Part shown: piece by piece, positions 39,799-48,865 of the stretch
Position numbering within the stretch: position 1 is the first letter of the stretch
Layout: every line of letters begins with the position of its first letter
Source: a virus
IMG/VR virus record: IMGVR_UViG_3300033153_013152
Location: 1-64,000 of that record
Length of the DNA: 64,000 nt
Direction: 5' to 3' (one strand)
Program-made: the position numbers and the translations under genes
Notes under the pieces: generated by a model
Seen by the model: only the letters and a program-made list of their open reading frames with translations
The model's database searches: none
What the model was told of the DNA's origin: nothing

Positions 39799-41655
39799 TC
39801 AAACTATTTCACAACCATTAATTCCACTACATGCATAATTTTCTTTTAGATTAGTTTTGTCTTCTTCTTCTGTTACTTGAGTCAAATCAATATCTTTAAC
39901 GAAACTCATATATTTATCATACATATATTTTGTACATTCTTCAAATGGAGATTGAATATAACTTCCACCATCGTATGGAAGTACACTTAAACCATTATAA
40001 TTGTTACGATTTTTAAACATCCAATCCCTAACCGAATCCCAACACATATCCTTAATTGAAATTGTAGCAGATATGTTATTGGTGTTGTCTCCATTTCTAT
40101 GACCGGCCACCACCCATTCATTATAAAATTTCTTTATCCTTTCCAAAAATGTTATTACTGACTCATCTCTATAAAATGAATTCTTTGGAGCAGCAATTGG
40201 AAAAGTTATAACGGCTTGATTGATTGGATTAAAATAATCATCCTCTACCAAATCTGGTAGATGTTTAGACAAATATACATATATCTCTTCATTCTTCATA
40301 ACTCTAACTCTTCTCAAATAATATGGAGAATGCCAATTATGAATTCCAGAAGAACAACCAAGAACAAGAGATGCTGTTCCACTTGGTTTTATACAAGTTG
40401 TTCTTGAGGCAATATTTATACCAATTAATTTGGCCACTCTTTCATTCTCTTCCCTTACTATTTCTGCAGCTTTTGTTAGATCATATTGCAAAATTTCACC
40501 ACTAGCTATACCAGTCAAACTAACACCAATCAAACAATCCTTTTCAGTTTGTTCTCGCCACTCTTCTCTCAAATAATGAAAATCAGTATAGCCAGCTTGT
40601 AAAGTTGCAATAAAAGCAGCCGCCTTAACTCTTTTATGAAAATCTTTTTCAGACTCCAAATAAGAAACATTTACCTCTGCTAAATTACAAAATTGTTTTT
40701 CACGAAGACTAACTTCAGCACAAGGATTAAAACCTATTTCCATATTATTGCTAAAAATAAATCCTGGTTCTCCACTACCACCATTTCTAATTTTTTGCCA
40801 CAACTCATCAAAATCTTTTCTTTTTATTCTATGTCGTAGCAATACAGCAGAATTATTTGCCATAGCCCTTTGGGGATTATCTTCTTGCCAATTACCATAT
40901 TTACAATGCAACATTTCTTGGTCATCTAACGAAAACAAACTAAGAGCACTTGAACGTCTAATTCCACCAGATAATACTGCATCAGAAATATGACATATTA
41001 AATCATGACATTCTAAAGGACTCAATTTAGAACCAATTGATTTTGAATCTAAAATTGATTTTATACTATGAAGACAATCTTTTAATGGTTGTGGTCCAGG
41101 AGCTTTGCCTCCAGAAGTGTGCAACAAAGATCCCTTTTCCCTAATTAAAGAAAAATCAAATACCGGATCGGATAAATTAAAAAAATATGATTTAAACAAT
41201 ACCTTTACTGCATCTGCCCAACCTTCAATAGTATCTTGAATTAAATGTCTTCTCTTTCTTTCTATTGGCTTTTTAATGTTTGGTAGTTTTTTGACATGAT
41301 GTTGTTGTACAGAAAAACCTACGCCACACCCACAAAGCAACAAAAACATAATCTCTGGGAATGCAAGATAATCATCAATTGGAACATACGAACAATTGAA
41401 CATTCTGCAAGGATTAACTTCTATTGCTCTACCACCAAATTGGAGACTTCTCATTGATGGTAATACTTTTTTATTGTAAACCAATTGATATGCTTTTGAA
41501 ATTTCATCTAACAAATTGGGATATTTTTCCATATGCATAAGCATATTTCTTGCCACAGTTTCATCCCACACTTCTCTCCTTTTTTCGTTTGGCACGAAAC
41601 GGGCATACTTCATAAAAACAATAATATCAGATAGGATTTTTCTTGATAAATCCAT
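39799..41655 (-). CDS. nrdJ: Adenosylcobalamin-dependent (class II) ribonucleotide reductase (618 aa)
   Basis: VLPSMRSLQFGGRA and NPCRMFNCSYVPIDDY are the N-terminal marks of monomeric class II enzymes; GCGVGFSVQ, HTSGGKAPGPQPL and SGGIRRSSALSLF follow; FNPCAEVSLREKQFCNLAEVN carries the radical Cys loop; KPSGTASLVLGCSSGIH is late in the barrel; a C-terminal CSGINGC is the redox Cys pair. It makes deoxynucleotides without oxygen, needing host B12. GGAAGAATAAA precedes ATG. Confidence 0.93.
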   Translation of the reverse strand: MDLSRKILSDIIVFMKYARFVPNEKRREVWDETVARNMLMHMEKYPNLLDEISKAYQLVYNKKVLPSMRSLQFGGRAIEVNPCRMFNCSYVPIDDYLAFPEIMFLLLCGCGVGFSVQQHHVKKLPNIKKPIERKRRHLIQDTIEGWADAVKVLFKSYFFNLSDPVFDFSLIREKGSLLHTSGGKAPGPQPLKDCLHSIKSILDSKSIGSKLSPLECHDLICHISDAVLSGGIRRSSALSLFSLDDQEMLHCKYGNWQEDNPQRAMANNSAVLLRHRIKRKDFDELWQKIRNGGSGEPGFIFSNNMEIGFNPCAEVSLREKQFCNLAEVNVSYLESEKDFHKRVKAAAFIATLQAGYTDFHYLREEWREQTEKDCLIGVSLTGIASGEILQYDLTKAAEIVREENERVAKLIGINIASRTTCIKPSGTASLVLGCSSGIHNWHSPYYLRRVRVMKNEEIYVYLSKHLPDLVEDDYFNPINQAVITFPIAAPKNSFYRDESVITFLERIKKFYNEWVVAGHRNGDNTNNISATISIKDMCWDSVRDWMFKNRNNYNGLSVLPYDGGSYIQSPFEECTKYMYDKYMSFVKDIDLTQVTEEEDKTNLKENYACSGINGCEIV

Positions 41656-41656
41656 T

Positions 41657-43027
41657 TTATTCTTCCAACCTTTCTCTGGATCTTCTTAGGGCTTCTCTTA
41701 ATCTTTCTTCTTCGCTTTGTGGTTGAGGCATAGAACCAGTAAATGAAGCAGAATTATAAACCTTAAGACTAGATATTGATGTATTGACAGTGGTTGGAAA
41801 TATTAAACCGTCTGGCCCCAATCTACTTTTAGCAATATGTAAATTACCAACTCTATCTTCTGTTGGAGAATATCTTTGAGCATCCAATACATTAAACGTA
41901 ATAAACAAATCACAAACCATAGCAATCACAAAAGCTTCTGCAATATGTTGTAAGGTAATAATTTCTTTGTCCAACGAATCTCTATTTGTTTGAAATGCAG
42001 TCCAAAATGGAATATTTAATTCTGCTGCCAATCCTCTCAAATCTTCAAAAACACATTCAGCTTCAAATCTTTTTTCTTTGTAATTATTCAAAGACTTCAT
42101 AATGCCTGCATAATCTACGATAATCAAATCAGGATTAAAATCGCGCATTTTCAATCTATTAATATGATTTCTAATAGTTGTAACTGTAGCAGATTTTGTG
42201 GGGAAAGATTTGATTATAATTTTACCTGGTAAATCTTTAATTTTTTCCTTTACTTCATCTTTTCTTTTGATCAAATCGTCAAAAGGAATTTGAGAAATAT
42301 ATGCATCATATCTATTTCCCACATCTCTTTCAGCCAATTCTAAAGTATAATGAATAACTGTTTTACCAGCAAGAGCTGCAGTTGCACCTATTTGAACAAG
42401 AGCATGAGATTTACCACGACCTGTTGGTGCAGCAAAACAACATATTTCACCACCTGAAGGACCACCACTTCTAAGTAAATTATTAATCTCTTCCCATGGA
42501 GTAGCAATAGGATTCCTAATTTCTTCAATCATTCTTACTTCAAATTGTTCTATAAAATCATGACCCAAATCTCTATCAGTTCCAGCACCCAAAGCTTTCT
42601 GAATTAACTTCTGTATCTCATCATATTTTCTTTCATCTGCTAAATCAACAACTTCATTCAAAGCAACAAGTAATTTTCTCTTTCTACAAAAATCTAAACT
42701 CTCTTCTTTAATAAATTCTAAATCACCATTCAATGGATGCTTCTTAATTCTATCTAAATATTCAACTATTTGATCTTTAACTATTTCTCCTTCAAGATCT
42801 TTTTCTATAATACATTTCAACATTTTGTACGAAGGAAAAGCTCTATATTTATCATAATACTTAAATAATATCTTAGTGGTTCTACTTAAGTATTCTATGC
42901 CGAAATAATTAAAATCTAGAACTTCAACCATTTGTTCAGCAAATTTATGATCGACTATCAATGATTGAACTAGTCTTTCTTCAAAATGACTACCTCTATT
43001 GAAACGATCAACTTCACCCTCAATCAT
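41657..43027 (-). CDS. Replicative DNA helicase, DnaB/gp41-like (456 aa)
   Basis: FAAPTGRGKSHALVQ (about residue 200) is Walker A; LIIVDYAGIMK (about 302) is Walker B; FWTAFQTNRDS (about 345) is the H4-type motif; LELAERDVGNRYDA matches DnaB H1a. The N-terminal helical half corresponds to the primase-binding domain. It unwinds the fork ahead of the polymerase. No primase is visible in the window. Confidence 0.9.
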   Translation of the reverse strand: MIEGEVDRFNRGSHFEERLVQSLIVDHKFAEQMVEVLDFNYFGIEYLSRTTKILFKYYDKYRAFPSYKMLKCIIEKDLEGEIVKDQIVEYLDRIKKHPLNGDLEFIKEESLDFCRKRKLLVALNEVVDLADERKYDEIQKLIQKALGAGTDRDLGHDFIEQFEVRMIEEIRNPIATPWEEINNLLRSGGPSGGEICCFAAPTGRGKSHALVQIGATAALAGKTVIHYTLELAERDVGNRYDAYISQIPFDDLIKRKDEVKEKIKDLPGKIIIKSFPTKSATVTTIRNHINRLKMRDFNPDLIIVDYAGIMKSLNNYKEKRFEAECVFEDLRGLAAELNIPFWTAFQTNRDSLDKEIITLQHIAEAFVIAMVCDLFITFNVLDAQRYSPTEDRVGNLHIAKSRLGPDGLIFPTTVNTSISSLKVYNSASFTGSMPQPQSEEERLREALRRSRERLEE

Positions 43028-43048
43028 ATATTTTCCCTCTACAAAACC

Positions 43049-43975
43049 TTATTTAATAAGATATCTAAATGTTGAAAAAAAATTGTTGTCAATATCTTTG
43101 ATACCATCTTCAAGCAATTTAACACGAAACGATGTTGCATTTAAATTCAATTCTTCCTTCGTCTTTTTTTTTATTTTACCAATATTGACTGAACTAATAA
43201 TTGGCACCTCAAGCTGAATAGCTTCAAAGTTTCTAATAATTATATCTTCACCATCTATAAATTTATTGTATTTTTTTTTATTTTTTTTGCACTTTTTAAG
43301 CAATTGTTTTGCTTCAATTTTTTCTTTGAGTGAAAATTCAGGAAAAAATTTTAGGAGTTTTTTATATGCAATACCATAAATTCCTTTTATATTGTCACTA
43401 CTGTCACCAGCAATTGATTTGGCCAAAGCATAATTATTTGGATGAACACCAAATTTTTCCAAACAATCTTTTTGGGTTATAAATATTTTTTTCTTTGGTG
43501 GATAAATTATTGTATTTTCATTCAACAATTGATAAAAATCATAATCGCCAGAAACAATAATTTTTCTTTCCTTCTCATAATATAGATTTAAATATGCTAT
43601 AATATCATCTGCTTCTATATTATCTATTCTTATTTGATGAACTGGAAGATAAAGCAAATATTCCATTAAAGCAATTAATTGTTTTATTCTATTATCATCT
43701 TGTTCTTTTGGACTCGATTCATAAAACCTATTGAGTCTGGGAATTTTTCTTCCACCCTTATAATTCTCTATAATCTTTTTTCTTTTTTGACTTCCCCCTT
43801 CACCATCCCAAGCAATATAAATTTCATCTGGTTTCATTCTCCAGCAAAATGATCTAAGAGAAGTTAAGAAACCAATGGTGCCACCATATGGCTCTCCATC
43901 TGCATTCAAAGTTGGATTTGCCATATAGCAGCGTATAAAATTGTTTGAACCATCAACAAAGAGAATTGTTTTCAT
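43049..43975 (-). CDS. 5'-3' exonuclease / flap endonuclease (308 aa)
   Basis: LFVDGSNNFIRCYM (residue 5), AWDGEGGSQKRK, NIEADDIIAYL and VSGDYDFYQLL give the metal Asp/Glu set of the PolI-N/T4 RNase H family; AGDSSDNIKGIYGIAYKKLL is the helix-hairpin-helix DNA clamp. It removes RNA primers and flaps. The gene overlaps the HD-like gene by ATGA. Confidence 0.88.
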   Translation of the reverse strand: MKTILFVDGSNNFIRCYMANPTLNADGEPYGGTIGFLTSLRSFCWRMKPDEIYIAWDGEGGSQKRKKIIENYKGGRKIPRLNRFYESSPKEQDDNRIKQLIALMEYLLYLPVHQIRIDNIEADDIIAYLNLYYEKERKIIVSGDYDFYQLLNENTIIYPPKKKIFITQKDCLEKFGVHPNNYALAKSIAGDSSDNIKGIYGIAYKKLLKFFPEFSLKEKIEAKQLLKKCKKNKKKYNKFIDGEDIIIRNFEAIQLEVPIISSVNIGKIKKKTKEELNLNATSFRVKLLEDGIKDIDNNFFSTFRYLIK

Positions 43976-44610
43976 GCTAAAGGATAAATGATGTTATAAT
44001 GTTTCTCTTCTTCAAGAGCCAACCTAATTGCCATTTCCAATACCAAACCCAACTTAGGAACTTTAAAATTATAATATTGTCTTTCTTCTGATACATCACT
44101 TGCCAAAATTGAAACATATTCATTTGGTGAAAGACAAATTTCATATGCTTGTGCCCAATACAAACTTCTTTGGACTGGTCTCATAAACAAAATATTCTGA
44201 TTTACATCATAAAATTGACCTTTGTTTATTTTCCAATTTTCTTGTGTTGGCAAATAATAATCTGGTTCGTCACCACGATCAGCACCAATCTTGCCAAAAC
44301 AATGAAGAATTGAAACCATTACAATACTCTTATCTGACAAACCCATATCTAATTTTTGATTCAACTTATTCATTATTTTTAATACATTAAGAGTATGGGT
44401 TGTTAATCCTCCGGGAAAGCAACAAAAATATTTAGAATTAGATGATGCAGGACATAAAGCATATCTTTCAGAATTATCTTCAATCATTTTCAAAAGATTT
44501 TCCATTTCGATACATTCAAAACGTTTTTGACAAGTAAACAATTTAACAAAACCCAAAACCCTTTCATATTTCTCTACAATATATTCTTCATTGGGAACTA
44601 TCTTTTTCAT
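43972..44610 (-). CDS. Degenerate HD-domain protein (212 aa)
   Basis: FPGGLTTHTLNVLKIM then MVSILHCFGKIGADRG align with the H...HD blocks of HD phosphohydrolases, but the key His-Asp reads His-Cys. A late ILASDVS supplies the final Asp. Activity with Cys in place of Asp is doubtful; it may be a binding protein. It lies in the replication cluster between SSB/RecA genes and the nuclease. GGGGAAAA precedes ATG. Confidence 0.75.
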   Translation of the reverse strand: MKKIVPNEEYIVEKYERVLGFVKLFTCQKRFECIEMENLLKMIEDNSERYALCPASSNSKYFCCFPGGLTTHTLNVLKIMNKLNQKLDMGLSDKSIVMVSILHCFGKIGADRGDEPDYYLPTQENWKINKGQFYDVNQNILFMRPVQRSLYWAQAYEICLSPNEYVSILASDVSEERQYYNFKVPKLGLVLEMAIRLALEEEKHYNIIYPLA

Positions 44611-44769
44611 TTATTTTCCCCTTATTTCGCGTTGCATTTTAGTTATTTTCCTTTTTAGGTATTTAATTTCTTTTTGCAGTTCCAATAATTGCCTATTTAT
44701 TGTTGCAATTGCTCCATTTATTTGATTGCTTTCGTTGTACAAACCAGTAATGTGATCATGTATTGCCAT
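44611..44769 (-). CDS. Small coiled-coil protein (52 aa)
   Basis: MAIHDHITGLYNESNQINGA, then TINRQLLELQKEIKYLKRKI, is a clear heptad coiled coil with a basic end. AGGAG precedes ATG and the stop lies next to the start of the HD-like gene. Probably a small accessory or adaptor. Confidence 0.6.
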   Translation of the reverse strand: MAIHDHITGLYNESNQINGAIATINRQLLELQKEIKYLKRKITKMQREIRGK

Positions 44770-44770
44770 A

Positions 44771-45262
44771 TTATATTCTCCTAGTTAATGCTTTCATTCT
44801 GTCTATATAACCAGAAAACAATCCTTTCTTTTTGTCTTTTCCTGTCATAATTTCTTTCTTGGTTAAAACTTTTATATTCAACATATTTTGCGGAAAATAT
44901 AATCTATAAGAATCGTGTCTAATAATAAATGGTTTAACCACTCTTCTATAAAAATCAAAAGGACTATCTATTTTTGTTCCTACATATGCCGACATTGCCC
45001 CAATACTTGCAAGTCTTTGTCTCATAATTGGATCTTTCTTTGAGAGTTCTTGGGCAAAAATAGGATTGAGAATCGCTTTCATATAATTAATTTCTGGATC
45101 TGAAAGATAATTCCAACATAATCCATGAACTTTTGGAGCTTCTTTTGGAAAATTTCTACGTCTCCAAGATGTGTGCAAAATTAATACTTCTGGAAAAGGT
45201 TCGTGTGAATATTCGCCTTTATATGAAAAACTAACTAAATCTCCAATCCTATAAATTGCCAT
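44771..45262 (-). CDS. Conserved phage protein of replication cluster (163 aa)
   Basis: RIGDLVSFSYKGEYSHEPFP, then VLILHTSWRRRNFPKEAPKVHGLCWNYLS, is a family found beside recombination genes in large phages; a short beta barrel is likely. The C-terminus is basic (TKKEIMTGKDKKKG). Function unknown; RecA/SSB loading is only a positional guess. AGGAAG precedes ATG. Confidence 0.65.
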   Translation of the reverse strand: MAIYRIGDLVSFSYKGEYSHEPFPEVLILHTSWRRRNFPKEAPKVHGLCWNYLSDPEINYMKAILNPIFAQELSKKDPIMRQRLASIGAMSAYVGTKIDSPFDFYRRVVKPFIIRHDSYRLYFPQNMLNIKVLTKKEIMTGKDKKKGLFSGYIDRMKALTRRI

Positions 45263-45264
45263 AA

Positions 45265-46291
45265 CTAATACTTCCTTATTAGATTCGTATCTAATATTTG
45301 CATTATATCTTCCTTATTGTCCCCGAAAAACTTTGACCACTCCGAATGTCTCATTGATTTTTGTTCACCATTCAATTCAAATTTTGTATATCCTGCACTC
45401 TTTTTAATAAAATCAATATCGCACAAATAATCATAAATACTTTGTGCATCATCAACTCCATAATCAAACATTATTGGAAATTTCACTTTTCTTTTAGGTG
45501 GACCCATTCTATTTTTTACCACTTCTGCCTCAGTATTAATTCCCAAAATATCATTCATGGTATCTTTAATTTTTGCTCTTGGAGTCAATCTTATTCTAAC
45601 CGAAGCAGCAAACGGAATTGCTTTGCCACCAGGAGTTGTATATGGATCTAAATATGGATTTTTAACTTTAAGATCTAACTTAATTTGATTTAATACTACA
45701 AACGTAATATATTCTAAACTTATAGTACTAGTTAATTTTCTCATTGCTAAAGATATTTCTCTAGCTTTTACTGCCATATAATCCATTGGATCATAAGAGC
45801 CTTCCAATTCAATCTTAGATGCAGTTTGGGCAAGAGAATCCCAAATAATAGTAACTGGCCTTTCCTTGTTTGGAAATTTCGTCCTAGTCATTTTTGCTAT
45901 TTTCTCAACATGACCAAAGACTTCATCAACCGTTTCTGCTCTTGGCCTTATCAATCTATCCCAATCAACTCCCAACCTTTTCATAAAAGACTTATTTAGG
46001 GCATGTTCGGTATCAATATATATTGCAATTCCACCAAGCTTTTGGGTATTCGCAACAATATGAGAAGCCAATAGAGTTTTGCCAGAACCTTCGAGCCCGT
46101 GATATTTCAGATACCCTGCCTCCTGGAAGACCACCATTTCTACTATTCGTTATTACATAATCCAAAAGAGTAGAGCCGGTAGGAATAAAAAAATCACATT
46201 CTTCTACTGACTGATCATCTTTCTTTAAAAAATTTATAAAATCGTCCATATCACCTTCTGGAACAACTTCTTGCTTTTTTTTTCTTGCCAT
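45265..46291 (-). CDS. recA: RecA-like recombinase, frame broken at a CGG codon (341 aa if joined)
   Basis: The first frame (46291 down) reads MARKKKQEVV... to GGLPGGRVSEIS, then codon 65 is CGG (46097-46099), after which it leaves RecA homology and stops. Skipping the C continues GLEGSGKTLLASHI, the Walker A loop, then VTIIWDSLAQT (Walker B) and FVVLNQIKLD, GGKAIPFAASVRIRL, to 45265. The first Gly of GLEGSGKT must come from the GGG after that C, so the junction is exact. Joined length (341 aa) fits RecA. GGAG precedes ATG. The frame break is either a programmed +1 event, a real mutation or a read error. Confidence 0.9.
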
Positions 46292-46294
46292 CTA

Positions 46295-47065
46295 TTATTC
46301 AATCTCCTTTAATGCTTCATTAAATGCATCTTCAACATCTTTAGTTGGCTCTTCTTTCTTCTCGCCCCCCTTAATAGTTCCATCATTATCATCATCATCA
46401 CCAAAACTTAACCAATCCTCAAGAAGTTTTCTAATTTGAACTGCACTCATTGGTTGAAAAACTTCATTAATTTGTTTTGCAGTTGCCATAATGGCTTTTA
46501 CTTCCTTGGCAGTTGGAGCTAATTTACTTTCCTTTCTCTTGAAATTAAATTCGGTATCTGGATAACTCTTATCCTCTGCCTGAACAACTTCTACTGTAGC
46601 ATCAAGACCTTCTGAAGGACTTAGGAAATTACAATAATCATCATCAAGCAAAGCATTCAAGAGCTTCTTATAAACTGTTACACCAAAACCCCAAAGTTTT
46701 ACCTTTGGCTCTTCATCTGCACGATCAATCATGTAAGCAAAATACCTCTCTCTTGGAATCAACTTCTTACCTAATTCTTTATCTTCTTTTAAATCAGATT
46801 TTGCCAACTTGCGTCCTTCTTCGCAAATGGGACATTCCTTGCCAAAATTTCTCTCTAGACATAGAACAGTTTTCTTTCCTGCTACACGATAATGAAAATG
46901 TAACTCAATAAACGGATCTTCTCCAAAAGGATTGTCTACCAATCTAATTTGAGACTTCTTATCCTTTGGGGGAAACCACCTATCGTCTGAAAATCTTTGC
47001 TGATTTCTCTTTCCTCTATTCATTAAACTATCTAACTTTTTTTTGATTGAATCTTTGTCTACCAT
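46295..47065 (-). CDS. Single-stranded DNA-binding protein, gp32-like (256 aa)
   Basis: FHYRVAGKKTVLCLERNFGKECPICE holds the zinc-ligating Cys/His group seen in gp32-like SSBs; DDRWFPPKDKKSQIRL precedes it as in T4-type proteins. The C-terminus is a charged, acidic tail (DDDDNDGT...EDAFNEALKEIE) for recruiting partners. It coats single strands for RecA and polymerase. AGGAG precedes ATG and a promoter lies upstream. Confidence 0.88.
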   Translation of the reverse strand: MVDKDSIKKKLDSLMNRGKRNQQRFSDDRWFPPKDKKSQIRLVDNPFGEDPFIELHFHYRVAGKKTVLCLERNFGKECPICEEGRKLAKSDLKEDKELGKKLIPRERYFAYMIDRADEEPKVKLWGFGVTVYKKLLNALLDDDYCNFLSPSEGLDATVEVVQAEDKSYPDTEFNFKRKESKLAPTAKEVKAIMATAKQINEVFQPMSAVQIRKLLEDWLSFGDDDDNDGTIKGGEKKEEPTKDVEDAFNEALKEIE

Positions 47066-47090
47066 GAAATATCTCCTGTACGCTTTAGGG

Positions 47091-47119
47091 TTTATATATT
47101 AAAACAAAAATTGCTTCAA
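47091..47119 (-). promoter_or_regulatory. Promoter for SSB and recA
   Basis: Minus-strand TTGAAG (47114-47119), a 17-bp spacer and TATAAA (47091-47096) in the 55-bp gap before the SSB gene. It should drive SSB, recA and the following genes. Confidence 0.6.
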
Positions 47120-47120
47120 G

Positions 47121-47519
47121 TTAACCAATCTTTTTCTCTTCCAAATCTTTAAAATATTTGTTAAAATATTTCAACCACTTAGTTAATCTTTTTCCTTTGT
47201 ATCCATTTGCATAAGCAGCAACTAAAATAGATCTTGCTTTACAATGACTTCTTAAATCTGGACTATCATCTAAAATTTTCTTTATCATCATATGAATAGT
47301 TGTAGCAGTTATTTTGCCACATTTACATTCATCTTTATGCATAAGACATTGAAAACACCTATTGATAGGATTCTTACGACAATTTTTTGCATGTTCGCCA
47401 GCCGGTCCTCTTGTACAACAAGAATCACCAGAAGATTGTTTCTTTCGTGCTATTTCATATTGTTGTTCAAAATTTGTTTTTTTAAAATGTCTTCCGGTAT
47501 TTTTATTGAAAATTCCCAT
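47121..47519 (-). CDS. Cys/His-rich hypothetical protein (132 aa)
   Basis: CCTRGPAGEHAKNCRKNPINRCFQCLMHKDECKC supplies many zinc ligands in residues 34-68, followed by helices with a basic surface (GYKGKRLTKWLKYFNKYFKD). GGAG precedes this ATG, four codons inside the longest frame. The gene overlaps the PolA-like gene end by 17 nt. DNA binding is possible. Confidence 0.65.
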   Translation of the reverse strand: MGIFNKNTGRHFKKTNFEQQYEIARKKQSSGDSCCTRGPAGEHAKNCRKNPINRCFQCLMHKDECKCGKITATTIHMMIKKILDDSPDLRSHCKARSILVAAYANGYKGKRLTKWLKYFNKYFKDLEEKKIG

Positions 47520-48798
47520 ACATCTCTCCAAAATTTTTACCTTTCTTTATGGTTACAGGAAATTTATTATAAAAAATATCATTCATATAAAAATATTCCA
47601 TTCTATTTTTTATTTCTTGCACCAAAAATTTTTCACCATCATGTATTTCAAATACTATACTATCATGAAATGGGAACAAAAGTCTAGAACTATATTTGCC
47701 TTCTTTCAAAAAATTGTTGATTGAGTGCATAACATTAAGAACAAAATCTACCTCTAAAGAACATATGAAATTTTGGAATATAACATTATTTGGTTCATCC
47801 TTCAAAAACAAAATTCTGCCAAAAAAGTTTTTTATCTTTCCTTTTTCATCAACTTCTTTACAAATTTTTTCTCTTAAATTTCTAATGGGTTTGGCAACAG
47901 AATCGAACCTACTATTGGTATAATTTGAAAACATCCAAGCCAAAAAAGATAATTTATTTTTATTTCTATCTCCATTAAAAACAGAATATATATCTTCTAC
48001 CTCTTTAAACTTTTCCTCGAATTTTTTGTTTTTCGTTGAAAATATAGCCAACCTTGGTTGAAAACTACTATAATCAAATTGAACGATATTATAATTATCG
48101 TGTGCAAGTACAAAACGCCTAGCTTTTTGAGACATATTATAAATATTTATTGAATCCCTAAAACACGTTAAACGACCAGTTTTAGCCCCTACGGGATGTA
48201 TTTTAATTCTATATTTTTTATCTTTATAGGCTTTGTTTTCATTTTCTTTAATCAATAATTTGTTGTTAGAAATGTTATAAAAATGCATCAAAAATTTAAA
48301 AAAATGATTTTTATAAAATTCTTTTATATCTGGTTCATTAAAATTTAAATATAAATCTTTTACAATTTCTGATCGTTTTCTATATAATTCTTCCAGCAAA
48401 CCATTTGGAAATAAAAATTTTGATTCAAAATTTTTAATATCAATTTTTGCATTTTTATAGCTATTTAAATGAGACTTAATTTTATCTGATATTTTTTTAT
48501 ATTCATTTGTTTTTTCTTCGCCTAGAACAATATTACTCAATTCTATAATATTAGAATGCTTAATATTTTTTAAGGAATACAGTATTCCAACATCATAAAA
48601 AAACCCCACATCTTCTATTGTATTATATAATTTGAAAAAATCAAAACATAATTTACATTCATTTTCAATATATGTTTTTGGAATTTTATTTTTTTTAATA
48701 TTTAAAATATGTTGATGCGAAAAAGAAAAGTTTTTATAAAGAACAAAAGATATTATTTGACCCGAATTTATTATAGGTTCCAAACATAAAATTTTCAT
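47503..48798 (-). CDS. Family A DNA polymerase-like protein, short (431 aa)
   Basis: VGAKTGRLTCF (about residue 200), VQFDYSSFQPRLAIF (motif A, about 240) and FPFHDSIVFEIHDG (motif C, about 375) are the PolA marks with both catalytic Asp. The O-helix region (LSFLAWMFSNYTNSRFD) lacks the usual R-x3-K-x6-YG pattern, so nucleotide binding may differ. No exonuclease domain fits in the first 190 residues. Alongside a DnaE replicase, a repair or template-switch role is plausible. Confidence 0.78.
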   Translation of the reverse strand: MKILCLEPIINSGQIISFVLYKNFSFSHQHILNIKKNKIPKTYIENECKLCFDFFKLYNTIEDVGFFYDVGILYSLKNIKHSNIIELSNIVLGEEKTNEYKKISDKIKSHLNSYKNAKIDIKNFESKFLFPNGLLEELYRKRSEIVKDLYLNFNEPDIKEFYKNHFFKFLMHFYNISNNKLLIKENENKAYKDKKYRIKIHPVGAKTGRLTCFRDSINIYNMSQKARRFVLAHDNYNIVQFDYSSFQPRLAIFSTKNKKFEEKFKEVEDIYSVFNGDRNKNKLSFLAWMFSNYTNSRFDSVAKPIRNLREKICKEVDEKGKIKNFFGRILFLKDEPNNVIFQNFICSLEVDFVLNVMHSINNFLKEGKYSSRLLFPFHDSIVFEIHDGEKFLVQEIKNRMEYFYMNDIFYNKFPVTIKKGKNFGEMYGNFQ

Positions 48799-48865
48799 TT
48801 CTATTTCCGCACATTTCTAGTTACAATAACTATATCACCAATTCAAATGCAGTGGAAATATTTTT

